33,615 nucleotides of DNA from GWC2-37-8 sp964485555 (GCA_964485555.1 CAZAJN010000085.1:1-33615); one strand, 5' to 3'; positions 1-7,189 are shown, numbered from the stretch's first letter. Notes: a model not told the origin generated them from the letters alone. A program made the numbers and translations.

Positions 1-12
1 AAAAAAAAAAAA

Positions 13-40
13 CCCCCCAGCTTGCGGGGGGGTGTTTTTT
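13..40 (+). terminator. Intrinsic terminator of an upstream gene
   Basis: A C6 run at 13-18 pairs with the G run at 26-32 around a short loop and is followed by six T. It probably ends a transcript entering from the left edge. Confidence 0.7.
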
Positions 41-43
41 GCA

Positions 44-72
44 TTGACTGATGTTGATTTTGTTGCGATAAT
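44..72 (+). promoter_or_regulatory. Sigma-70-type promoter for the 56-aa zinc-ribbon gene
   Basis: TTGACT at 44-49, a 17-nt spacer, then GATAAT at 67-72. The expected start near 79 lies about 37 nt before the ATG at 116. Confidence 0.6.
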
Positions 73-115
73 TAATCGGGCTTTTAAATAAAAGTGCAAA
101 AAAGGAGGTAGCAAG

Positions 116-286
116 ATGGAATGTCCATGTTGTAATGAGAATGTAAAAGTCAGCTTCAATCGTCACGCGGAGGGATTTGCGAAAGATGTGATGGAGTGTT
201 CTGTTTGTGGCACCGTATGGATCACAAGAGATGGCGAGGCGGATGTTATCAAAGGCAGTGTCAACACAGCTGCAACTGCAGCCTAA
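116..286 (+). CDS. Small zinc-ribbon-like protein (56 aa)
   Basis: A short open frame preceded by a strong Shine-Dalgarno (AAAGGAGG at about 101-108, 7 nt from the ATG), which decides the start. Cysteines 3, 5 and 6 (CPCC) and 28 and 31 (CSVC) form two knuckles separated by 22 residues, the pattern of a small treble-clef or zinc-ribbon fold. The tail is Ala/Thr-rich. It has its own promoter (44-72) and a terminator after it (313-346), so it is a monocistronic unit. No family is recognised beyond the zinc ribbon. DNA or RNA binding, or a protein adaptor role, are guesses. The inverted sequences GATGGCGAG near 230 and CTCGCCATC near 291 could pair in the mRNA. Confidence 0.75.
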   Translation: MECPCCNENVKVSFNRHAEGFAKDVMECSVCGTVWITRDGEADVIKGSVNTAATAA

Positions 287-312
287 AAATCTCGCCATCT
301 TTATGGTGAAAG

Positions 313-346
313 GACCCGCGGAGAAATCTTCTCGCGGGTCTTCATT
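313..346 (+). terminator. Intrinsic terminator after the 56-aa gene
   Basis: GACCCGCG at 313-320 pairs with CGCGGGTC at 333-340. GAGAA/TTCTC can extend the stem with one bulge. A T-rich stretch follows. Confidence 0.75.
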
Positions 347-367
347 TATTTTTTAAATAATGTGTAT

Positions 368-395
368 TTGACAAATATCAATTATTGTGTATAAT
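368..395 (+). promoter_or_regulatory. Near-consensus sigma-70 promoter upstream of the SIR2-like gene
   Basis: TTGACA at 368-373 and TATAAT at 390-395, both exact consensus, with a 16-nt spacer. The expected start is near 402, leaving a leader of almost 200 nt before the ATG at 598. Confidence 0.8.
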
Positions 396-401
396 CAAAT
401 T

Positions 402-590
402 ATAGTTTCGCGATGAATGTTCTGAATACAAAAAGGGAGAATCAGGTACCTCGGGAGAGTCCGACAAACCTTCGACATCCTTTATTACCAAATTAAAATA
501 ATAGATATTTAAAATTTATCTCTTATTTCTAATAGGCAATTGAAAGAATATATCGCAATGATGTGTTTTTTTAATTGCTTTTTATTTTTT
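402..590 (+). ncRNA. Candidate leader RNA or small RNA upstream of the SIR2-like gene
   Basis: This is the stretch between the promoter at 368-395 and the terminator ending near 590. It holds a TCGG/CCGA stem-loop around 456-470, the 8-nt palindrome AGGTACCT just before it, and a possible 27-codon open frame at 413-496 without a Shine-Dalgarno. It matches no RNA family I recognise. It could be a free RNA of about 190 nt or an attenuated 5' leader of the gene at 598. This is inference from promoter and terminator positions only. Confidence 0.4.
536..590 (+). terminator. Terminator-like hairpin just before the SIR2-like start codon
   Basis: GCAATTGAAAGAA at 536-548 pairs over 13 positions (two G-U) with the arm 566-578. 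The run TTTTTATTTTTT follows at 579-590. The next gene starts 8 nt later. Confidence 0.6.
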
Positions 591-597
591 AAAAAAT

Positions 598-1632
598 ATG
601 GATAGATTATTGACATTTGAAGAAGTTTTAAATCAAACGCATAAGCCCTTTTTATTGCTTGGAAATGGTTTCAGTATGGCATATGATCATAAGCGTTTTT
701 CATTTACTACATTGCTTGAATCGGCAATAACGGAGGGAATTATTTCAGAAAATAGTGAAATATATAAAGTTTTCCAAAAACTGGAAACAGCCGATTTTGA
801 AAGTGTGATGAGAATTTTGGAAGATTCTGAAAAAATAGTTGGAATTTATGGCGGAGAGAAAGAATTACAAGAAAAAATAATGGAAGATAATAAAAAACTT
901 AAAGAATATTTGGTCAAAATTATTACAAATAATCATCCCGAAAAATCTACAAGTCTCACAATCGAAGAAAAAGAATCATGTATTTCGTTTTTGAAAAATT
1001 TTAGTGGTATATACACCTTGAATTATGATTTATTGCTGTATTGGGCAACGATGCAGGAACAACATGCTAATCTGGTTGATGGATTTGGGAATAATGAAGA
1101 GAGTGAACATGAGGGATATGTTGTTTATGGGGGTAAAGCTTATAAAATGAATATTTTTTATCTTCATGGTGCACTTCATTATTTCGATGCTGGTGACGAA
1201 ATAATAAAGAAAACATACGTTAACACGGAAAGACCACTTGTGGAACAAATACGTTCAAGTTTGGATGAAAATAAATATCCCATATTTATATCTGAAGGAA
1301 ACAGTGAGCAAAAAATGACAAAAATTATGCATAGTGCATATCTTATTCATTGTTATAAGTCTTTACGTGGCATAGGGAGTAAGAAGAAGAAGGAGAGCAG
1401 CATTGTAATGTTCGGTGTTTCTTTAAAGGAAAATGATTCGCACATACTTGATGCTATTTTAAAAAGTAATTTGAAAAACATTTATATAGGAGTTTCAAGT
1501 CGTGACGCAGTCTCTCATATTGAGGCTAAAGTTGAGGAGCATAATCGTAAAACAAATGATAATAAGATAGTTATCCTTTATGATTACAGAACTGTTGATG
1601 TCTGGGGAAAGAATGAAAGCAAAAAAAGTTAA
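598..1632 (+). CDS. SIR2-like (DUF4917-type) Rossmann protein, candidate NADase effector
   Basis: A 344-aa soluble protein. Landmarks in order: LLLGNGFS at 19-26 (nucleotide-binding turn), TLNYD at 140-144, FYLHG at 187-191, and GVSLKENDSHI at 273-283. This order (Gly-rich turn, T-x-N-Y-D, L-H-G, then G-x-x-x-x-D-x-H-I) is that of SIR2-like defence proteins. N142 and H190 correspond by pattern to the catalytic Asn and His of SIR2 NADases such as ThsA. The N-terminus resembles DUF4917 as I remember it. The gene is visibly more AT-rich than the core genes, has no Shine-Dalgarno, and starts right behind a terminator-like hairpin, which suggests tight control and horizontal transfer. It stands alone: no HerA, TIR or Argonaute partner is visible. 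NAD hydrolysis and anti-phage function are inferences. Confidence 0.7.
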   Translation: MDRLLTFEEVLNQTHKPFLLLGNGFSMAYDHKRFSFTTLLESAITEGIISENSEIYKVFQKLETADFESVMRILEDSEKIVGIYGGEKELQEKIMEDNKKLKEYLVKIITNNHPEKSTSLTIEEKESCISFLKNFSGIYTLNYDLLLYWATMQEQHANLVDGFGNNEESEHEGYVVYGGKAYKMNIFYLHGALHYFDAGDEIIKKTYVNTERPLVEQIRSSLDENKYPIFISEGNSEQKMTKIMHSAYLIHCYKSLRGIGSKKKKESSIVMFGVSLKENDSHILDAILKSNLKNIYIGVSSRDAVSHIEAKVEEHNRKTNDNKIVILYDYRTVDVWGKNESKKS

Positions 1633-1692
1633 AATCAAAGAGGTCATTTTTGACCGAATTTAAATAAATAATTAAAATTGATATTAAAACAA

Positions 1693-1905
1693 ATGGCAAA
1701 AAAAATTACAAGCAAAAAAGCGGCAAGCGCTGCATCTAAAGTTTTATTGAATAAGAATTCAGGTAAGAATTCGAAAACAGCAGCAGGAAGTGCGCTTTCG
1801 CAAAGAGAAAAAAGCGTAGCTAATTACACATGTCCAAATTGTGGAGGATCAAAATCAACATTACGTGGGAGATGTCCACAGTGTGCCTATTCTGGACTAA
1901 AATAA
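1693..1905 (+). CDS. Small basic protein with C-terminal zinc ribbon (70 aa)
   Basis: The ATG at 1693 is preferred over an in-frame TTG at 1678. Residues 1-40 are rich in Lys, Ala and Ser with repeated K-x-A-A-S-A-A-S-K and N-S-K-T-A-A-G-S-A-L-S-Q motifs, which looks nucleic-acid binding. The C-terminal part has CPNCGG and CPQC, a four-Cys zinc ribbon ending in Y-S-G. Similar SK-x-A-A-x-A-A-S-K leaders occur in small uncharacterised bacterial proteins; I recall this from memory and cannot verify it. The gene follows the SIR2-like gene by 60 nt, in the same direction, with only a weak hairpin (GGTCA/TGACC, 1642-1655) between, so it may be co-transcribed. Confidence 0.7.
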   Translation: MAKKITSKKAASAASKVLLNKNSGKNSKTAAGSALSQREKSVANYTCPNCGGSKSTLRGRCPQCAYSGLK

Positions 1906-1933
1906 TTATAAAAAATAGAAAGGAGGTATTATT

Positions 1934-2101
1934 ATGTCATGGAAATTAGCAATAGATCCGAAGGGGCCTTTAGCTCTACCTAAACCTCCAAAGGTACCAC
2001 AGCCGCCAAGACCGCCAAGACCGCCTCGTGCACCGCAACCCCCAAAGCCACCAAAGCCACCAGCACCACCTGGTTATAAGTATGTTTGGAGAAATAAATA
2101 G
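1934..2101 (+). CDS. Small proline-repeat protein (55 aa)
   Basis: A short open frame with an excellent Shine-Dalgarno (AGGAGG at 1921-1926, 7 nt before the ATG). After M-S-W-K-L-A-I-D come about 35 residues of P-P-K, P-P-R and P-P-A triplets (eight Pro-Pro pairs), then an aromatic tail G-Y-K-Y-V-W-R-N-K. There is no Cys, signal peptide or membrane helix. The basic polyproline helix could bind acidic protein or SH3-like surfaces, but no function is known. It lies 28 nt after the zinc-ribbon gene and a strong terminator follows. Translation of such repeats normally needs EF-P, which is encoded at 9614-10171. Confidence 0.7.
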   Translation: MSWKLAIDPKGPLALPKPPKVPQPPRPPRPPRAPQPPKPPKPPAPPGYKYVWRNK

Positions 2102-2112
2102 GCAGTTTTCTG

Positions 2113-2141
2113 AAAAACACCCGCACTTGTGGGTGTTTTTT
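2113..2141 (+). terminator. Strong intrinsic terminator closing the accessory island
   Basis: A perfect 10-bp stem, AAAAACACCC at 2113-2122 with GGGTGTTTTT at 2131-2140, and an 8-nt loop. The palindromic A/T flanks would let it work in both directions. Confidence 0.85.
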
Positions 2142-2361
2142 GTGTCACATATTTAATTTTAGTGTTAATTAAGACTTATCCACAGCCTTCTCTTGCAGTG
2201 ATAAAGCATCAGTGATAGTATAGCACTAAGAGAGTTTACAAGGTTCATAAAGCTCATAAAGTTAACAAGAAAAAATAAAGTTTGTTAATAAGAAATTTTC
2301 TAATAAATTTAATTCTTCGTAAAGCTGAAAGCTAGAAGCTAGCAGCTAGAAGCTAAAAAAA
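2142..2361. other. Intergenic region before lexA: DnaA-box match and AGCTAGA repeats
   Basis: No gene is visible. It holds one exact TTATCCACA (2176-2184), an imperfect dyad AGTGATA-G-TATAGCACT near 2212-2228, and tandem AAGCTAGAAGCTAGCAGCTAG units at about 2323-2355, which belong to the AAGCTA repeat family also seen before recA and manC. Confidence 0.5.
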
Positions 2362-3021
2362 ATGAAACTGACAAGCAAGCAAAAAAACATCCTAGAATCA
2401 ATTCGCGAGTTGACCATGCAGCAAGGAGAAAAGCCGACCAGCTATCGTCTTCACAAATTTCTTTCTTCAAAGGGGATTGAAGAAAGCATGAAAAGTGTGA
2501 TGCAGGTGATTGAAGCGCTGGAGAAAAAAGATCTGATCACCCGCGACGAAAACAAGAAAATATATCTGGTTGAAAATGACAGCTATGGAGACGCGCAAAA
2601 CGTTTGTTCCATTCCGCTCTACGGCTTGGCGTCATGTGGGGAAGCACTGGCCTATGCCGACGACGGAGCAGATGATTTTCTGCAGATTTCCAAAAGTCTT
2701 TTCCATCGGGTTGAGCCGGAAAAATTGTTTGCAGTCAAAGCGCTGGGTGATTCGATGAACAAGGATGGAATCGCTGACGGAGATTATGTCATTTTTGAAA
2801 AAACAGAAATGGATGGAGAGTTTGAAGGAAAGATCGTGGTAGCTGTGATCAACGGAATGGCGACTATCAAGCGCTACAAGAGCGTTGGAAATGGGGTCAT
2901 AGGCTTGTTTCCGCATTCAACCAATGACACGCATCACCCAATTTATTTGTCAGAAGTGGATGTCATTTTTGTGGCAGGGGTGTTCAGAAAAGTATTGCCG
3001 GTCAAATTCATAAGCCTTTAG
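2362..3021 (+). CDS. lexA: LexA-like SOS repressor, S24 autoprotease
   Basis: A 219-aa protein with the LexA plan. Residues 1-68 form a winged helix (LTSKQKNILESIRELT, then Y-R-L-H-K-F-L and a recognition segment) like the LexA DNA-binding domain. Residues 80-215 form a peptidase S24 domain. The nucleophile is Ser131 in A-L-G-D-S-M and the general base is Lys170 in A-T-I-K-R-Y. The predicted self-cleavage bond is Cys92-Gly93 in Y-G-L-A-S-C-G-E-A. Most LexA proteins use Ala-Gly; UmuD uses Cys-Gly. RecA and UvrB in the same window fit an SOS regulon, though no conserved operator could be identified by eye. A UmuD-only protein is excluded by the intact DNA-binding domain. A phage-type repressor is less likely. 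Confidence 0.85.
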   Translation: MKLTSKQKNILESIRELTMQQGEKPTSYRLHKFLSSKGIEESMKSVMQVIEALEKKDLITRDENKKIYLVENDSYGDAQNVCSIPLYGLASCGEALAYADDGADDFLQISKSLFHRVEPEKLFAVKALGDSMNKDGIADGDYVIFEKTEMDGEFEGKIVVAVINGMATIKRYKSVGNGVIGLFPHSTNDTHHPIYLSEVDVIFVAGVFRKVLPVKFISL

Positions 3022-3026
3022 CAATA

Positions 3027-3155
3027 AAAATTTCTAATTTCTAATTTCTAATTTCTAATTTTGAATAAATTTATAATTTCTTAATTCTGTGATGTTTAAA
3101 ATATTAAATCATTCTGACTTAATTTTAAATTCAAAATTCTAAATTCAAAATTATC
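3027..3155. repeat. Tandem AATTTCT and AAATTCA simple repeats
   Basis: AATTTCTAATTTCTAATTTCTAATTT near 3029-3061 and alternating AATTCTAAATTCAAAATT near 3125-3152. Similar AATTTCTAATTTTTAATTTC occurs at about 11780-11800. No gene is present. Confidence 0.6.
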
Positions 3156-3161
3156 TCCCGT

Positions 3162-3467
3162 ATGGATATATTAACTGCAATTGAATACGTGGCTGTCGGG
3201 CTTGTTGGAATATATTCAATCGGATTATTGCTTGTCTGGCTTTATGAAATAAGAAAAAATTCCCTCTACACTCAAATGCAAAATAAGCTGAGATTGTTGG
3301 AGGATTTGCATCTGAGCGCTGCACTGAGATATGCCAAAAAGTATAAGATCAAAGAGGACTACAGGAAGGAAATCGGAGGATTGGAGAGGGTGCAAAGATT
3401 TATTTTTGAAAATGTGTTATTTATGTCCAAAAACGAAAGTTTGAAAAAGAAGGCTTTTCGGGTTTGA
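3162..3467 (+). CDS. Single-pass membrane protein of unknown function (101 aa)
   Basis: One strong hydrophobic helix at about residues 8-28 (V-A-V-G-L-V-G-I-Y-S-I-G-L-L-L-V-W-L) is followed by a basic cytoplasmic tail predicted to be helical. The short N-terminus with few charges and the K/R after the helix suggest N-out/C-in. It lies between lexA and ftsK, in the same direction as both, with AT-rich spacers of about 140-150 nt on each side. No family is recognised. It could be an anchor or adaptor for an envelope complex. Confidence 0.6.
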   Translation: MDILTAIEYVAVGLVGIYSIGLLLVWLYEIRKNSLYTQMQNKLRLLEDLHLSAALRYAKKYKIKEDYRKEIGGLERVQRFIFENVLFMSKNESLKKKAFRV

Positions 3468-3619
3468 TCATAAAATATTGAATAAATCCTCTGGGGGATG
3501 GTACATTTACAATTAAATATGATGTATACTGTAGGCGTTGGCCCGATTATATGCTAAAATATAGTTGTTATCGAACAATTCGATGGGTCAGCAAGTAATA
3601 AAAACAAAATTCTATTTAT

Positions 3620-5974
3620 ATGGGAAGGAGAAAAAAACAACAAGTTGAAGTGGAGCACGAAGAAGAAGTTCCTGTTGTGCATGGCGATGCCAAAAGAAGC
3701 GCCGTGGCGATTTTCTTGTTTGCCTTGGCTATTCTTTTTGTGCTTGGCTTTTTGTCAGATGCAAAAATTGTAGATGCCGGGCCACTTGGAAAATTCTTAA
3801 ACTCCATGGCAGGTTGGATGTTTGGAATTGGTAAGTTTGTTTCTCCTGTGGTGCTCATCACAGCGGGAATCATCTTGCTCTTTCGCAAGGAAACTTCTTT
3901 CTATGTCTCAAAATTGGCAGGAATTTTCGTTGCTTTCTCAAGTGTTTTGGGTCTCGTGCACATTTTGGCATATGACGCCGACAAGATGCTCAAAATCGCT
4001 AAAGCTGGAGAAGGTGGTGGATTTTTGGGATATGTGCTCGGGATAATCTTTTTCAAATTAGTTGGAACGATAGGAGCTAGCGTGATCCTTGTAGCTTTGA
4101 TGCTGATTGGAATAATCGTAGCTTTCAATTTTTCATTGGTCAGCTTGTTTCAGAAATTTATTAAGGAAAAAACTGAACAATCTGAAGATGAGGAAGAGGT
4201 TCAAGAAGAAAGCGAAGAGGAAGAAGATGATGTTCGGGCGGATCCTATTATTGAAGTTGAAAAAGAACAAGCCACCGAGGAAGACGAATTTGTTCCAGAT
4301 GTGGAAGAGGAGGAAACTGAAAGCCGCATGGATCAAGTTTTGAAAAAAGCTGCTGCTTGGGTGCCGAAAGGAAAGGAAAAGGAAAAAGAAAAAAAACATC
4401 AAACCATCATGGACTGGGAACTTCCGCCAGTTGATCTGCTGGAAGCTTCAATTGAAAAAGCTCAAGGAGGAGATGTGAAAAAGAACGCCAAAATAATCCA
4501 GGACACTTTGCGAAATTTTGGAATCGAAGTTGAACCGGGGGAAATAAAAACAGGACCAACCGTGACGCAATACAGTTTTCGTCCAGCTGTCGGAGTGAAG
4601 CTCAGCAGAATCACCACTCTCAGCAGTGACTTGGCTTTGAGATTGGCTGCTCGGCAGGTTCGCATCGAAGCTCCGATTCCGGGAAAATCTTTGGTGGGAA
4701 TAGAAGTGCCAAACAAATCAACCGCAACCATAAGACTGCCGGAACTTTTGCAAGCGCTGGAATTTGAAAACAGAAAATCAAATCTTTTGCTAGCTCTTGG
4801 AAAAGATGTCAGCGGAAATTATATTTTTGGCGACCTCAAAAAGATGCCGCATCTCTTGATTGCGGGTTCGACTGGTAGTGGAAAAAGTGTTTGCGTTAAC
4901 ACTATTCTGATATCAATGCTATATCAGAACTCTCCGGAAGATCTGCGACTTATCCTGGTTGATCCAAAAAGAGTTGAGCTCACTCCATACAATGGAATTC
5001 CGCATCTTCTGGCTGACGTTATCGTGGAAAATGGCAAGGTTCTTTCCGCTTTGAAATGGGCGATCGGAGAAATGGAACGTCGTTACAAGCTTCTCCAAGG
5101 TGTCGGCTCGAAAGATATCTCATCATTCAACAAGAAAGCTGAAAGTGGAGAATTGTTCAAAAAGATTGATGCGGAAACTGGGGAAATCACTGAGGAATCG
5201 GTTGAAAAACTTCCATACATCGTTATTGTCATCGATGAATTGGCTGACCTCATGGCTTCACATGGAAAAGAGGTTGAAGGCGCTATCATCCGCTTGGCGC
5301 AAATGGCTCGCGCTATCGGAATCCATCTTATTTTGAGCACGCAAAAACCGATTGTAACCGTCATCACCAGTCTTATCAAATCAAACATTCCGACTCGCAT
5401 CGCTTTCAGAGTTCCGTCCTTAATGGATTCGCGAACCATCCTTGATGCGAGTGGAGCTGAAAAGCTTTTGGGAAATGGTGACATGCTTTTTTCTGCTGCT
5501 GAAGCTGTCGATCTCAGACGTGTTCAGGGAGTGTATGTTTCCGAAGAAGAAGTCAAACGCGTGGTGGACTTCATCAAAAAACAAAAATTTGAAAAGATCG
5601 AAGATGATTTGGAAGATGATATTGTAGTGGCTGATCAAAAGCCAAAAGGTAGCAAGAATGGTGAGGTGACAACCACTTATGTTGGAGATAAAATTGATTT
5701 TGCTGATGTTGATTCGGGTGATCAGGAGGATGCCTTGTATGATGAAGCTAAAAAGATAGTCATACAAGCCGGGAAAGCCTCATCTTCATTGTTGCAAAGG
5801 CGTTTGAGAATCGGATATTCCAGAGCTGCCCGTCTCATTGACATGTTGGAAGCCAGCGGTATCATTGGTGAGGCTGATGGTGCTAAACCGCGTGAAATTC
5901 TGGTGGCAGCAGGACAACCTGAATATTCCGAACCGATGATGGATCAGGTTGCTAGAGATAAATGGCAAATGTAG
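3620..5974 (+). CDS. ftsK: DNA translocase FtsK/SpoIIIE
   Basis: A 784-aa translocase that pumps chromosome ends through the closing septum. Residues about 27-180 hold four hydrophobic helices. About 185-245 is a very acidic Glu/Asp linker, much shorter than the long Pro/Gln linker of E. coli FtsK. The motor follows: Walker A AGSTGSGKS at 415-423, Walker B I-V-I-V-I-D-E-L-A-D-L near 534-545, then the typical L-S-T-Q-K-P and R-I-A-F-R-V segments. Residues about 705-784 form the gamma winged helix (A-S-S-S-L-L-Q-R-R-L-R-I-G-Y-S-R-A) that reads the polar DNA motifs. It starts without a Shine-Dalgarno. Confidence 0.97.
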   Translation: MGRRKKQQVEVEHEEEVPVVHGDAKRSAVAIFLFALAILFVLGFLSDAKIVDAGPLGKFLNSMAGWMFGIGKFVSPVVLITAGIILLFRKETSFYVSKLAGIFVAFSSVLGLVHILAYDADKMLKIAKAGEGGGFLGYVLGIIFFKLVGTIGASVILVALMLIGIIVAFNFSLVSLFQKFIKEKTEQSEDEEEVQEESEEEEDDVRADPIIEVEKEQATEEDEFVPDVEEEETESRMDQVLKKAAAWVPKGKEKEKEKKHQTIMDWELPPVDLLEASIEKAQGGDVKKNAKIIQDTLRNFGIEVEPGEIKTGPTVTQYSFRPAVGVKLSRITTLSSDLALRLAARQVRIEAPIPGKSLVGIEVPNKSTATIRLPELLQALEFENRKSNLLLALGKDVSGNYIFGDLKKMPHLLIAGSTGSGKSVCVNTILISMLYQNSPEDLRLILVDPKRVELTPYNGIPHLLADVIVENGKVLSALKWAIGEMERRYKLLQGVGSKDISSFNKKAESGELFKKIDAETGEITEESVEKLPYIVIVIDELADLMASHGKEVEGAIIRLAQMARAIGIHLILSTQKPIVTVITSLIKSNIPTRIAFRVPSLMDSRTILDASGAEKLLGNGDMLFSAAEAVDLRRVQGVYVSEEEVKRVVDFIKKQKFEKIEDDLEDDIVVADQKPKGSKNGEVTTTYVGDKIDFADVDSGDQEDALYDEAKKIVIQAGKASSSLLQRRLRIGYSRAARLIDMLEASGIIGEADGAKPREILVAAGQPEYSEPMMDQVARDKWQM

Positions 5975-5991
5975 GCCTGCTGGCAATAACC

Positions 5992-6118
5992 AAGAAACAA
6001 GAAACAAATTCCAATCAAATTCAAAAATACAAAGATTCAAATTGGAAACAAGTGGTTTGAAATTTGATTATTGAATTTTGTTTGGTGCTTGTATCTTGAA
6101 ATTTGATTTTTTCAACGA
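5992..6118. repeat. Dispersed dyad repeat copy 1
   Basis: The left half is rich in CAAATTCAAA, ATACAAAGATTCAAATT and similar units. The right half carries the opposite strand sense (GAAATTTGATTATTGAATTTTG, then TTTGGTGCTTGTATCTTG). It is related to the copies at 12500-12598 and 14581-14680. It contains an in-frame TTG upstream of the next gene that should not be taken as its start. Confidence 0.6.
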
Positions 6119-6126
6119 AGTTGACT

Positions 6127-7143
6127 ATGGTTCGATTTACTACCAAAAAAATTGATTCTCTGACCTTAGGTGAGAACATGAAGAAGATCAGAAATGAGCG
6201 TCGTTTAAGTTTGGGAGAAATATCAAAAAGTACCAGGATCCAAGTCAAATATCTTGAGTACATCGAAGAAGGAGAATATCTTAAATTGCCAGCTGATGTC
6301 TATGTCAAAGGATTCTTGAGGAGTTACGCGATCTTTATGGGTCTGAATGAATGTTCCTTGATCAAGCAATATGAGCGAGAAAAAGGCATTCATAAGAATA
6401 TCAAAAAGATTGCAGATTGTGAGAACAGTAGTAAACCCATAAGTTTTTCCAGTCTCGTCATTACGCCTAAGATGATGATAATTTCAGTGGTCCTGATTTT
6501 GGTGGTGAGTAGCTTTGTCTATCTCTATGCCCAGGTTAACAATTTCGTTTCAGCTCCTCGCTTGGTGATCATAAAGCCGGCTGACGGAGCCGTCACTGAC
6601 GGGACTTCAACTCATGTGACCGGTGTTGCCGAAAAAGATTCGTTGGTGTTCATCAATGATCAGAAGGTTTTGGTCAGTGAGAACGGGGAATTTAGTGAAG
6701 ACGTGGGGCTTCGTCCGGGACAGAACATGATAACGGTCAAGGCGCGAAGCAAATTTGACAAAGAGGCTTCTCAATCGGTTTCTGTTAATGCGAATTTCCA
6801 AACAACTGTCGACTCAATTGAAGGCAGTTTGGAAGCTGTTGAAAATGCTCAGGATCAAGCCGCCATCACAAACCCTTTTGCTGTCGAGGTGTATGTGAAT
6901 CCTAATCCGATCTGGCTCTCAATAGAAGTCGATGGGGAAGTGAAATATAGCGGGATATTGGAACCAAAATCAAATCAAACCTTCAAAGCTGAGAGAAATA
7001 TCAGCATCACCTCGACAAAGGGCGATGAGACCTTTGTGAAAATAAATGGAAAAGATCTCGGCAGAATCAGTGACGATCCAGCAATAACAAAAGATATAGC
7101 TTATGACGCTAATGGCAGAATGTCATCAGATCAAATAAAATAA
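6127..7143 (+). CDS. RodZ-like membrane protein (HTH_25, TM, Ig-like segment, DUF4115-like)
   Basis: 338 aa counted from the ATG at 6127; the upstream in-frame TTG at 6103 lies in repeat DNA. Residues about 10-75 form a RodZ-type helix-turn-helix (L-G-E-N-M-K-K-I-R-N-E-R-R-L-S-L-G-E-I, then Y-V-K-G-F-L-R-S-Y). A membrane helix lies near 115-135. Outside are a glucodextranase-B/Ig-like domain (I-K-P-A-D-G-A-V, V-T-G-V-A-E-K-D-S-L-V-F-I-N-D) and a C-terminal beta domain like DUF4115. RodZ links MreB to the cell-wall machinery. No mreB is in the window, so a RodZ role rests on architecture. The gene is between ftsK and recA. Confidence 0.8.
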   Translation: MVRFTTKKIDSLTLGENMKKIRNERRLSLGEISKSTRIQVKYLEYIEEGEYLKLPADVYVKGFLRSYAIFMGLNECSLIKQYEREKGIHKNIKKIADCENSSKPISFSSLVITPKMMIISVVLILVVSSFVYLYAQVNNFVSAPRLVIIKPADGAVTDGTSTHVTGVAEKDSLVFINDQKVLVSENGEFSEDVGLRPGQNMITVKARSKFDKEASQSVSVNANFQTTVDSIEGSLEAVENAQDQAAITNPFAVEVYVNPNPIWLSIEVDGEVKYSGILEPKSNQTFKAERNISITSTKGDETFVKINGKDLGRISDDPAITKDIAYDANGRMSSDQIK

Positions 7144-7189
7144 AATAAAATAAATTAATTACACTTACAGCTCATTAGTTTAGTGCAAA

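Noticed and set aside
445..492. A TTCGACATCC...ACCA stretch resembling a tRNA 3' end
   Set aside because: The T-arm and acceptor stem do not pair in any register, so it is not called as a tRNA.
598..2101. A retron or type III toxin-antitoxin reading of the leader RNA plus SIR2-like gene
   Set aside because: There is no reverse transcriptase gene, and the RNA lacks tandem antitoxin repeats.
2176..2184. Exact DnaA box TTATCCACA, possible origin
   Set aside because: A single box with no cluster, no AT-rich 13-mers arranged with it and no dnaA or dnaN nearby.
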